NCBI RefSeq assembly: GCF_014529535.1
Contig: NW_023503608.1
Coordinates: 434,001-498,000 of the forward strand
Source: Bradysia coprophila
Lineage: Eukaryota > Arthropoda > Insecta > Diptera > Sciaridae
Reading direction: 5' to 3'
Length of the DNA stretch: 64,000 bases
Part shown: one piece after another, positions 13,053 to 24,400 of the stretch
Position numbering within the stretch: the first letter of the stretch is position 1
Layout of the letters: the number at the start of each line of letters is the position of its first letter
Made by a program: the position numbers and the translations under genes
Notes under the pieces: generated by a model
Told to the model about the DNA's origin: nothing
The model's database searches: none
The model's input: only the letters and a program-made list of their open reading frames with translations

Positions 13053-13214
13053 GTATAACTTTCCTTGGGGTACTTGTCAAAGTATTTGCTTCTCTTTCAA
13101 CATCTCACGATGCGAGTGAGAGGCACGAAAATCAGTTTATTATAACTTGCCTTGGGGTATTTATCATTGTTGCATATTTTCATATAAATTCTCTATCATC
13201 ATAACAGTCTATAT

Positions 13215-13380
13215 AGTGTTAAAAGAGAATGTCAAAAAGAGTGTTCACCCATCGAGCTCAGTTAAATTAACTGATTTGTTCAAAGTTAACTGGACTTTTA
13301 CATACAATTTTTGACGTATCGCCCATCGAAACCAGTTAGGCAACTGGTCATTTTTCTCTCTTTTACGCACTTTTAACACT
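13215..13380. mobile_element. MITE family 2, copy b
   Basis: Same orientation and ends as copy a (AGTGTTAAAAGAGAATGTC on the left, TTTTAACACT on the right) but without the duplicated internal block. Confidence 0.78.
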
Positions 13381-13487
13381 GTATAGACATTTAAGCAGAG
13401 CCTACATCTCGATTTTTTTTATTCTTCAATGTACCTGGTTCTTGGGAAAGTTCTCATTGCCTCATCGAACTTCTTTTTCGTCAATAT

Positions 13488-13584
13488 AGTGTTAAAAAAG
13501 CGTAAAAATAGAGGAAAAAACCAGTTATTTAACTGAGCTCCATGGGTGATATGTCAAAATGAGAACTCTCTTTTAACCAAGGCT
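13488..13584. mobile_element. MITE family 2, copy c, inverted and short
   Basis: Begins AGTGTTAAAAAAGCG, contains CCAGTTATTTAACTGAGCTC in the opposite orientation to copies a and b, and ends near CTCTTTTAACCAAGG. It is a deleted copy in reverse orientation, less than 110 bp from copy b. Confidence 0.6.
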
Positions 13585-14257
13585 GTATATAATACTACTG
13601 TATAAAATTACAAAAAAAATCGATGAGTCTAGCACCCAATAATTTTGTTTTTTATGTCTCTGCTCAATATACCATCAGTGTCAGGTTCACCAACGTAACA
13701 AAAGCTCAGTAAGTGTCCCACAAAAATAGAGTATAGTGTAAATTTTTTCGTAGTTTCTTGTCACTTTTTTTCCAAATCTTGTTGGTGAATGTTCGTAATT
13801 TGATTATCGCTGCACTCAGCGTTTTTAAGTTTTGCCATCGAAAACTTTTCTTTTCATTTCGAAAGTTTATTTGTCCATCCGATTCTCCAAAATACGAATC
13901 GCGGTTTGTGCGTCCGGAAAGACCGAACAAAAGAAAAGAAAAAAAAATCGAATCAAAAGCGTGAAACGTAGCGATCGCGAACCATCTTTTTTTCTCGTCT
14001 CGAAAAATATTTTCGACATTTTTTTACGTCAAACACAACCAATTGTGTCACATTGAGAAGAATATCTGAATATTCTTCTGTCTTAATTGCATTGTATAAT
14101 CATGGCTAACTAAATAAAATGTCTAAACTCAATTCGAAATCCGCTACTCCATTAGGAGTTTTGAACCAAGCGCAACAACATTTCAATAAACAAAATAGTG
14201 CACCAATTGGTGCCATCACATCAGCAATTTTAATTAATTTTATTCAATTCATCCATA

Positions 14258-17200
14258 ATGGACAAGAAAAACAATATTCGTTTGAATCAGAACTCTGCAA
14301 AGGGTTCGCTAACTGAGAGGAAAGGTCAAGGTAATTTCGAATCGATTCGACCTAAATTCGTTGCACCGCCTATCTAAGTCCCGAATTTTTTTTTTTTTGT
14401 TCTTTCTCTCAGATGTATCTATTGGAAAACAGTGGCCGCGTAATAGTCGTCGCCGTGATCCAAAATCAACTGCTCAATCTAGTAGTGATTCTCCTCGCAA
14501 CAACAATCATAAACCTCAACCGAAAAACAATTTCGACAAACGTGCATCCAACGGCCGTGGTAATGGATATCAGAGAAGTGCTGGTTCGTCAGCACTTACG
14601 CCGAGCACCCGACTAGACGCCGATGATCCCATCGAAGCGGAATTAAATTCTGTGTATTTGCCTGGAAGCAAAAAACAAAATCTGAACCATTTGCTAAACT
14701 TCAATTATACACCACGAGAAACGGCATCGAATTCGGTGTTCCAACGGACCGGCTATCATCGCCAACCGGGACGTCGCATCAAGTATAACAAGGAGCAATT
14801 TTTGCAGGCCAATTGTCAATTCATCATCCGCTCGGACATTGACAAATCAGCCCTGCTGCCGCATTCGATCAGTCCGGATCATTTGATTGACTGGTCATTC
14901 GTCGAACAGGTGAATGTTCAAAGTTCCGAAGAGCCGCAATGTCCAATTTGTTTGTTCCATCCGGTCGCTGGCAAAATGACTCGTTGTGGGTAAGGAATGA
15001 TGATGATTTATCGGTGTTCGTACCGAGATGTTAATTCGATGGATGTTTCAGGCATATCTACTGCTGGCCATGCGTTTTGCATTATTTGGCTCTATCCGAT
15101 AAAACTTGGAGGAAATGTCCGATCTGCTACGAAGCCATTCATGCAGCTGATTTGAAGAGGTAAGCATTTCCCTTACAACTATAAAGGGGTCTTACGTAAA
15201 GTAGATATTATGGGCTGCAGTTAATGGTATGGTCTACTTCAAAGTAGGATTGATTGATTGCGTTACAAGTCAATTTTTATTTTAAAATTGCTTTTCCATT
15301 TAAAACAAATATCTGACGTCAGTAACAGCAACGTCTGTTACTCACACATATCTCAGGAAACATTTCTATTCGATAGCCGAGTGGTGCCCATAAAATTTCG
15401 TGTTTTTAAATTCGTGTTGCATACGAACAACTACACTCTACCGTGGCACTCTATTAGCTACTATATGACGCTACACATCATGCCGCATGACGGACAGAAT
15501 ATTTCTCTTTGTTGAAATACGTTGCCTAACACACTACAACTGATAACAGACACTCTATCCATAAATATTACCTTGGTGTGCTATACGGCTGAATTGAAAG
15601 TGAAAATGTTGAATTCGTGTCGATGAAAAATGTGTCCAATGATGGCATCTGGTCGTTATTTTCTCCTTGGAAGCTTCCAAGGTTCTGGTAACCATGAATT
15701 ATGGCTTCGAGTCACTTCTGAATCCATACGAAAAATCCTTGGCTTTAGTGGTATGTACGTGTATGGCCTGAGTCATATAGTCTCTGTGTTAGGTTAACTG
15801 GTGTCCAAACATCTGTCTCAGGAGTCGGGTAGTTTAATATTCATTATTTCGAGGAGCTTTTTTGATACCGAGCGTCTCGGTTCCTGTTAAAGGGAAATCG
15901 TTCTTGAGGAATCTAGAAACCCCAGTGTGGACGTAAGAACCGTTACTTCGGTAAGCGAATTTGATATTGAGGGCTAATCGTTATTATCAAAGTTTGTCTA
16001 TTTGGGTTGTAGTACAAATTCACGGTGAAAACACAGGATGTGGAACGTTTTGATTCCAGAATTTTCAGTTTGGCAGCTTTGAATTTTCTAATTTATTGTC
16101 TTTTCAGTTCAACATCAAAACCATATCGGAACTTTAAAGTTGGCGATTTTGTCAGCATGCAATTGATGTGCCGTGAAAAATGTTCGCTCAAAGTGAACAA
16201 AGTGGGCAAAGTCAAACCGGACGGATTTCCTCACATTTCTGGCGATGCCGATGAAATATTACACTCAAAATTGGTGTTGGCCGATCCAAAGGAAGTGAGT
16301 GATGGGCGAAGAGATTTTTTTTACTTTTTCAATGATGTTCTGTCCGTTGAGTTCAGATCATTTTGAGTCAATTTTAGAAATTCAAACTTTGTGTCACTTT
16401 CAGATCATGGGAATAATTGAACGTGAACGAAACGAGCTGAATTTCCAACTCGAAACCGATGGACCGGAGTGTCCAGAATCCATTTTCGTTCAACAAGCAC
16501 TGGAATTATTGAAAGAGCGAGAAGCCAACACCGTCGCCATGATGAAGATTGTCATCCAGAAAGAACCAGCCATAGCTGACGATATTCATACAAAACTTGA
16601 GAAATTAAGCGTCGATGCGGACCCATTCGTTCCTATCACTGCCAACTGCAAATCGACTCAGGAAACCATTGTTGAACCAGCTGATAAGCTAGTTGATAGC
16701 ACTACGGAAGACGAGGCGAACATGATCGTACAAGACCTCGATATCACTCCCGTGTTCAACGATTCGAATTACTTTTACTTTTATCAATCGCGCGACGGCC
16801 AACCATTGTATTTGCATTCAATCAACGTCCGAATGCTTCAAATGATGTACGGAAGTTTGGATCGAGCTCCGCATGTCATTGGCGGGAAAATTGTGCAAAA
16901 GGAAGTTTGTTCAATGACCGAAGAGCTGAGAAAACGTCTAAAATACTTGCAACATCTTCCTGTGACCAGCCAATTCGAAGTAGCCGAATTATCGCTTGGA
17001 AGTGAATTGGTGTCTGAAGAAGTTCTGGGCGTATTCAAAGGTTAGTAGCAGACGGTCAAGTGCTTGCGGAAAAGGATTTTTTTCTAATTTGAATTCCTTT
17101 AACAGACGAAATTGTAAAACGGCAAAAATTGCGTCAACGCCGTGCCCGTGACGAAAATCGTCGCGAAGTAAAAATCAACGAAGTCAACGAACGTCAAATC

Positions 17201-17766
17201 GGAAAGATTTTATCTCGATCCGCCAACATTGATGTCAATTCTGATCGGCAATTTCCATCCTGTGGTGGCAATCCACCACTGTTCAATGACCGAGACGATC
17301 CGCCGTTGCAGCTATTATCTAGCAGCAGCGATTTGTCAGTATCGCCATCTACATCTGGCACATCATTTGCAAAGGTTAACCAATCGATCCCTTCGATTCG
17401 CCCTCCATTTTCTCACAGAAAACTTTATCTTCCACTCAGATGCTTTCTCAACCGAAAAAAATCGAATTGTGGCCGTCCCTCAATCCAACACCGAGTCCAT
17501 CTTGGAATTCAGCTGGACCGTCGGATGGTGCTATCAGAAAGCAAACAATTTCCACGCGATCGTCGTACAATGCGTCCGATGATAACATTGACGATGATGA
17601 CGATATGGCTGCACCGCCAGAATTTCGATCCGATTTCGGTACAGCTATAGCTGTTGCATTGGAGAAACAAATGTTCCAATCTGGCGATGGTAAAACGAAA
17701 AAGAAGAAACGAAACACCGTTTTATTTTCGACTGGGCTACCAGGACGCTCCTTTAAGGGCAATTAG
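14258..17766 (+). CDS. RNF10: RNF10 homolog, RING-finger E3 ubiquitin ligase
   Basis: Seven exons: 14258-14330, 14413-14989, 15052-15159, 16108-16294, 16404-17040, 17106-17374 and 17440-17766. They join in phase to 725 residues. The start at 14258 gives MDKKN, which matches an internal MDKN start known in the family. In order: a low-complexity basic N-terminus; the conserved NLNHLLNF and [10 protein letters not shown] blocks; a C3HC4 RING at about residues 201-242 (CPIC, CGHIYCWPC, CPIC); the [19 protein letters not shown] block near the centre; a basic helix after VFKDEIVKRQ; and the tail [13 protein letters not shown]. Family members are E3 ligases; mammalian RNF10 mono-ubiquitinates small ribosomal subunit proteins of stalled ribosomes. 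Intron 3 (15160-16107) is long; the others are about 60-110 bp. Confidence 0.95.
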
Positions 17767-17984
17767 TCGGAGACGCAGAACGAATTAAAGACAAAAATTT
17801 CGTTCCAATTTATTGTGTCTCGTCTACATTTTCTAACAATTTACAGCTTTCACGAATAATATTCATTAGAGCGACGAAGCAATATGCTTCGGCTATAAAA
17901 TCTAATTTGATCTAAAAATGAAAAAGAAACTTGAAAAAACTAAAACTTTTGTGCGAATTGGGATTAATCGTTTCGGGGGAATAT

Positions 17985-18021
17985 TTTATTTTCATCTTTA
18001 ACCAATTTACTTTACAATAAA
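17985..18021. terminator. Overlapping polyadenylation signals of RNF10 and TSR3
   Basis: AATAAA on the plus strand at 18016-18021 is the first such hexamer after the RNF10 stop. On the minus strand AATAAA at 17990-17985 lies about 60 nt after the TSR3 stop. The two genes converge with only 283 bp between stop codons, so their transcripts probably overlap at the 3' ends. Confidence 0.55.
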
Positions 18022-18049
18022 AATCCGTACAAAAACCAAAAACTGTGGA

Positions 18050-19322
18050 CTACGTTTTTTGCGACACCGCTGCCGACGCACCTCCATTATCGTCCTCTGT
18101 CGGCTCTTCACTTTCATCCGATGAACTACTGGATTCGGGATAGTAAGATTCGTTTCGTCGTTTGATTCGCTCCTCCTCTTCGGTTTTGATGTATTCGTCC
18201 TGAGCTTGCAGTATTTCTTTACTGTCCTTGCACGCAGCGTATTTGTCCAATAACACTTGGTTTAGATCGATGAACGAATGTCCCCAAGAGAATTTGCTCA
18301 GGTACCATCTGGCCTCGTCTTTCAAACCTTCAAGAAAAAAGGGATGGAAATTAAAACCATTTGAATAGAGTAGAGAGAAGAGAGACTGTGTGTGTACGTG
18401 AATAGGTGATTTTCCAGATTTCTTTCTAGAATTGTAATTGAGCGCAACTTGTTGAAACTTTAGGGTAGAAAAACCTCAAAAATTAGCCGACGATGAAAAT
18501 TGTTAAGATTGTTAAGAACGATTGCGCCCGAGGCTACCAGCAGTACGAAACTAAAGGAGCAACTAATAGCTGGATCGCTCAATCACTCGCATCTCACTTC
18601 TCATAATTTATGCTTGTACTAGTCATGCACTCACCAATGATGTACATTGCCGCAGCTAAAGCCTCCACACAACTCAGCTTACAAGGTCGACCATAATTTA
18701 TCGGATTAGCTGCAACTAAGAACGGAAGCAATCTGAAAATTGGAAAATCTGCCGTTAAACGAATTTCCGGATTGACGTTTGGCTGTTTAGTCTGTGTCTT
18801 ACCTCGGATGATTACTTCGCATTCGATCGAAAGGAGTTTCATCCAATTTCGCCCATGAACAATCCACTACAGCCAAACCGAATGATTCAATGATGTCCCG
18901 ATCAGCTGGACTGACACAATGCGTACCGACTGGAGATAGTACCAGACCAGGGAAACGTTGCCCCAAGCGTAAATTGTCTATCAGTCCATATCGTGCCAGT
19001 TTTCTGCCGGAACATTTCTTTGGATCGCATTGATTCAAATCTGTTCAACGAAAATGAAGATGACCAGAGCGCTAATTTGGAATGTAAACAGCCAGTAATT
19101 AGCTCTATTCTCACCCCACATTGCAATTTTGAATTGTGGTGGCGATCCTTCACTTTGTTCATCATCGTCAGACTGTGATGAAGAATCAGATCCGGACGAT
19201 GATATGGCCAGATCCGATGCCCTTTCAGCTAAACTTTTGTGCTCATTGTGTCGATGAGGTCTGCTTCGATTCTGCTTCTTTCGATGGTTTTTCGAGCCGG
19301 AATTTCTATTCGACTTGCTCAT
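18050..19322 (-). CDS. TSR3: TSR3, 18S rRNA aminocarboxypropyltransferase
   Basis: Four exons: 19322-19115, 19040-18803, 18732-18635 and 18327-18050. They join in phase to 273 residues. The family transfers the acp group from S-adenosylmethionine to the hypermodified pseudouridine of 18S rRNA, a late step of small-subunit maturation in the cytoplasm. After a basic and serine-rich N-terminus come the conserved blocks [82 protein letters not shown] and [12 protein letters not shown]. The C-terminus is acidic and serine-rich, as in other eukaryotic members. Length is close to the human and yeast proteins (about 310), the difference lying in the tails. Confidence 0.95.
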
Positions 19323-19774
19323 AGTTTATGTTTCTGAACTGTTTCAGAGAAAATGTAAACATAACCAAACAACCGAAACACTTGCTTTTTGACAGCGATG
19401 ACACTTTAACAGCCATCTGTTGAGTGGGAAGCAGAAATTACTTTAGCACTCTGGATTCAAATGTTACAATCTTACAGACCATTAAATCATCTGTTAACGA
19501 CAGCGACGACAACCAAAAACGATGAGGTAATAGATTCCCGAATTATACACTTGTCCTATATGAAATGTTGGGGAAAATGCATATTAAAAATGACCTAAAA
19601 GGCTCGATGACGCCGCCCAATAAGTTTTTGATGTTAAAAAGTTGACGTCAGAACGATGGTCATCTGGAAAACTTTTAAAACGCAAACAATCTTTAAAAGT
19701 GGTCGACGTAATTGTCGATTCCTTTTCATTACAATGAAAAAATTAATCTCGTAAAAGGAACCACATTCTTAAGG

Positions 19775-20092
19775 TGAAGGACAGCCAGGTTCAAAAATAA
19801 AAATCAAATCAAATTTTCTGAAATCAAATCAATTTGATGATCAAAGAAAAAAGCGTGATGATCAAATCAATTTGATTTTTTAGAGTGATCATCATGATTT
19901 CGAACTTTTTTTCGATTTTTTTTAAATTGATATTCGAACTCGGCTCGGCTTAAATGAACAAGAAAATACAAAACAAATGAAAATCAAGAAATTGGCGTTG
20001 ATCATCACGCCCATAATTTGGATCAATCATCAAATGTTGATGATCAATTTTTTCCAAATCAAATCAAAAAATTTCGAATCCTGAGGACAGCA
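19775..20092. repeat. AT-rich foldback with TCAAAT/ATTTGA motifs
   Basis: Repeated CAAATCAAATC and GATTTGATTTG-type words in both orientations, with GTGATGATCAAATC and GATGATCAA blocks around a central TTTTTTCGATTTTTTTT. Flanking words AAGGACAGCC and TGAGGACAGC suggest the two ends of one decayed inverted-repeat element. Confidence 0.45.
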
Positions 20093-20202
20093 ATGAAAGT
20101 ATAGACCATAGATCAGGTATGGTCTGTTCATACAAACCCATGAAGGTGAGTTTGAGTTTGTTTATATGAAATCGCTAGGCATGTTCGATAAATCATTCGA
20201 TT

Positions 20203-20430
20203 GATAAAATATCGATTATTTCCTTAGAATCGATTATCGATTTTTTCAAAAAATCAATATCAATCGAATGTTTTATCGATAATCGATAAATATCGGCTGA
20301 TAATCGGTAAATATCGACTGACTTATCGATTATCAGTCGATATTTATTGATTATCAGTCGATATTTACCGATTATCGATAAAACATTCGATTGATATTGT
20401 ATCGATTATTTGGAAATTTTATCATCGATT
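20203..20430. repeat. ATCGATTATCGAT-rich foldback
   Basis: A run of TATCGATTATC, AATCGGTAAATATCGACTGA and their complements, symmetric around about 20318. The flanks repeat ACATTCGATTGATA in both orientations. It looks like a small palindromic element; no coding content. Confidence 0.5.
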
Positions 20431-20556
20431 TTTCAGTGAACATGCCTAGAAATCGCTATGTCCTCCGCTCCATACAAAGTTTGACATTCGGCCAGGTCAT
20501 AGCAGTGACCAAGCAGATCGTAATTCGTTGTCAATGTTTTTTTATTATCGCTGTAA

Positions 20557-20699
20557 AGGGTAATCGTACCATTCCTCGGACAAGAAAGAGCAACTTGGAC
20601 ACCTATTGTTCGTTTATTCATAAACTTTTTTTTAATGAATGAAAGACCAATATATGTCCGACGACTCATTCTTGTCCGAGGATTGGTACGTTCACCCTA
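20557..20699. mobile_element. Short MITE with CCTCGGACAAGA ends
   Basis: Left end AGGGTAATCGTACCATTCCT followed by CGGACAAGAA; right end TTCTTGTCCGAGGATTGGTAC followed by GTTCACCCT. These are imperfect inverted repeats of about 30 bp around a 75-bp AT-rich core. No clear target duplication. Confidence 0.68.
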
Positions 20700-21138
20700 T
20701 AGCAGTGGTGAAGTGGCCTACATTTATACATCACTTATACTTAAAAGTGACCTGTATTGTAATACGGTATAGTCGTCTAAAATAACGTTATGCCGTACAA
20801 AATAATTGATTGAATTTTCTTGAGAAAAGTGTGTGAAGAGAGGGAAATGCATTAATTGCTATAATAAACTAAAATGCAACCCATGCATAATCTGTACTTG
20901 GGTGGAGGTAGAATGACTGCCAAAGGTCCTAAATTTCTTAGATACTTAATAGAAGCAGCTTAATTCGGACATGTAGCGTGGGTTCTATAGTTGAAGTGAA
21001 TGAACTGCTTGCACCTAAAGTTTATACAAAGAACATTTATTTACGCTTAAGATTTAAAAGCTTACGACGTCGTACGTACAAAAAGTTTAGAAAGGTTTTC
21101 AAGTTTAAGTTAATCGAATTATCGATTCTTTATGTATT

Positions 21139-21310
21139 AATTAGCGTTCGTCGACGTTTCCATTACGTTGGGTGACGTTTTTATCACGTTGACCAACGGT
21201 TCCAACACGTTTGTTGACGTTTCCATCACGTTTGGCGACGTTTTCATCACGTTCATCAACGGTCCCTTCAATTTTGTTGACGTGTCCATCACACTGGACG
21301 TCCTTTCCTT
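21139..21310. repeat. 21-bp minisatellite with 63-bp higher-order unit
   Basis: Degenerate 21-bp units built on ACGTTTCCATCACGTTTG-like words. Every third unit is a divergent type, giving a 63-bp super-period. In the minus frame the units read NVMETST, NVLEPLV, NVIKTSP. The open frames on both strands follow from the repeat. It lies just past the 3' end of the SMC5-like gene. Confidence 0.7.
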
Positions 21311-21447
21311 CAACCACTTCGGCACCTGTCCATCATCACGCACAGAATTTCCGCATTCAATGCTGTCGTGTCGTATAACTTTCATAAATCGTTGACGATC
21401 ATTTGTATACTAAAATTATGAAAGAAATTTAATGAATGTGAAATCCA

Positions 21448-24400
21448 TCAGACGATTTCGCAACAACTCACATTCGGGTTGAACCCGTAAAGCACGTTTG
21501 CTAGGGGACAGTAACGCGCTGAAGACACATCTATAAATAGTTGACATTTCTCTGACATTCGACGGATGATCGGATAAATCAATGTTGCAGCCTCGTCGTC
21601 CATTTGTTCCAAGTCAATGAATGCCAATGGAGCCTTTGAATACTCATTTAAAGCGGCGAAAAGCAGCCAAGATGTTCGTAAGCGATCCGCCTTACTCAAC
21701 GCTTTGAAAGCAATGGAGTCCCCGTCGATTTTTATTTTAAATGTCGCGGAATTGTGATTGTTAACCAAGTCAAAATCAAAACTGAGCTCGTAAACAATGT
21801 CGTCGTTCGGATGGATTTCTTTACCAATATCATTCAATATTGTGTTGATTAGCATGCTAGCATGCTTGCATTTGTTGAGGATGATGCATCGCAGGTTCTT
21901 GTACCGTCTTTCCGAATTTTCTAATTTTGCTTTAGTGGCACTATATATCACATTCATTTCCGTTGCCTTTTCTTGACATAGATCTCGTACCTTTGTAGAA
22001 GTAAAACATGGAAAATGGTGAAAAACACAGAAATTCTTTAGTGCTGGTAGTACTTACCGCATACCATCCGCTTGTCGCATAAAAAACGTCTGGATCGAAA
22101 GTGTCGTTCATGTCACTGAAGTTGATCTGCATCACCAGTCTATTTCAGCGGAAGAAAATTTGAAAATAAAATTCCATGTGAACCATTGAGAGTGACTTAC
22201 GGGTCTATGTAGATCCCATTTTGTATGTCTTGCCAAAGTGTCCGTGGCTCCGTGATGCAATCGACAGTAGTCCAATCTATGTTTGCCTGATGGGCTTGTA
22301 GGACCGTTTTTATAGTCTTGTATTTGAGTGACTTTACTGTTTGTAGCAAATTCTCATGTTTCAATTGAAGTTGCGCAACTCTCATGTTTAGCTGTATCAT
22401 TTGCTGTTCGCTCTGCAAATTTTTTTTTCAAAGATTTTATGAGTCAGTTAGGACAGATAAGAAATCGATTTGAGGTACAGGAAAGATTAAATCAAATTCA
22501 TCAACTAATCGAAATAGAACAGTCATTCGGTCAAGTAAGTGCTGCTGCTTTTCTTAACAGTTAACCAGATAATAGATAAAACTTCGGCAGCTTTTTCGCG
22601 TGTCTTTGGAATACTTTTTCAATTTCAGATACTTTCACAATTGGTTGACATTGCTAACGCAGCATAACCCTCACACAAACACTCAAGTTTTTTTTTTCGA
22701 GTTACCTATCGTGTCATTTCATTCTTACATACCTCTTTGATCGTTTTGTTGTGTTTACCAATATCCTGTTCATTCACAGCAATTTTTCCTTTCACTTCGA
22801 TGTATTTTCTCAGTCCATCTATTTTCGCTAACAAAGACGTAGCTTCTGTTGTGAGCCGCGTAATTTCATCTTGGGCTAACAAGGAAAATGAACAATTTAA
22901 ACAACACAAAATGTTCACCTTTGAATACCTGTAGTTATTTGTCCATTGATATGGTCCAGTCTGCGTTGTTCGGCTACCAGAGCATCAGCATAATTTTGCA
23001 CGTCCGGTGCCTCGTACGGTGCATTTATTAGAAGGTGCAGAGCTTTCATTCGATCGTTCTTGTGTTGCTGTTTTTCAGCAAACTCTTGTTCGAGCTTATC
23101 CACTTCTGCTTCGAGAGCGGTGGTGTTGGACACTGGTGGCTGACGTGGTACATTCTACAATTTGCGATTATTTTGTATTTTGCTTATTCATCGGTGGTTA
23201 AGCTTCTAACTCACATCTGTTTCCATAAATGTGAACGTAAATTCGCTGAGCTTACGGATTGAATCTTCCAGGCGTTGACATGACTCACCGAATTCCATGC
23301 GTTTCGGTGTCTTTCCAGGTTTGATATATCTTATTATGTCAATTCCAAAGCTGTTACGAGCGTACATGTACCGACCATCCAATGAAGCAACCTTTAGCAA
23401 CGATAAGGAATTTAATTATTTTTTTACTTACGAGGAAAAGTGGAAACGTCAAGCTTTCGCGTTTTGGCAGAGACTGTTTCACTCTTTTCGCCATTAAACT
23501 TTACATGCTCAGGTCGTGCGAATTTAATGAAATGTGTCCACTATTAACTCGGCTAACAGGTGAGTATGAGACTTACATATTTCTTTGTTCCATGTCGGAA
23601 TGCTTCCTTGACTTCGTGACCGGATTCGACGCTGTAGATCTCAAGCTGTTTACCCAAGTAAAACATCAGCTTGCGACGGTTGTTATCATCGATATGTTTG
23701 TGAGTGAATGTACAGTAGTTCAACCAATGGTCCTGTGGTGCCACATACCCTACTCTGCTTTTCGGTTCTGGTAACTCACTGAGCACCAAAAATGTCACAT
23801 TCGGATACCATTCCGCGTACTCCTTTTTTAAAGTATCATCCATGGATACAGTCGTGTCTTTGAACAATACGATCACAGACGAATAATCCTCCAAAATTGT
23901 ATCGATGAAAGCCTGGTGCTGTTCATCAATCGCACGTAATGTTCCATTTAACAAGAAACCTTTGTTTTGAGGAATCAACGAACGTAGCTTCTTCAACTTC
24001 AGTTCGTCGTTCGATGGCATGTACGCCTTCGGATGAAAAATGTTTCTTACCGCCGCATTGCACTTGGCAAGTATTTCTTCAATGCTTTTCGGTTCTGCCA
24101 TTTCCTTCATTTTGCGCTGCGGTAAAACTTGTTCGAAAAAATTAAAAATTTCGTGCTCGTTCTTCATCTTTGTCAACTCTCCCTTTTTCAGTATTAATTG
24201 TAGTTCAATTTTGTCCATATCCAATTCCTCGCTGCCGTGGAACATGGGATAGAGTTTAAGCAAACCCGCTCTTGGTATCATTCTACTTTTCCAGTATGTT
24301 CCAGATGCACCCTTCATGAATGTTATATTCGATTCGGATTCGCTTTTAAGTCGCTGCCAAAAGAACAGATTTTTTTTCATTTCAATCAAAAGAATTTCTG

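Noticed and set aside
21137-21385. An 82-codon minus-strand frame with NVMETST repeats as a small protein gene
   Set aside because: It is a 21-bp minisatellite open on both strands, with no signal peptide, no partner exon and no domain.
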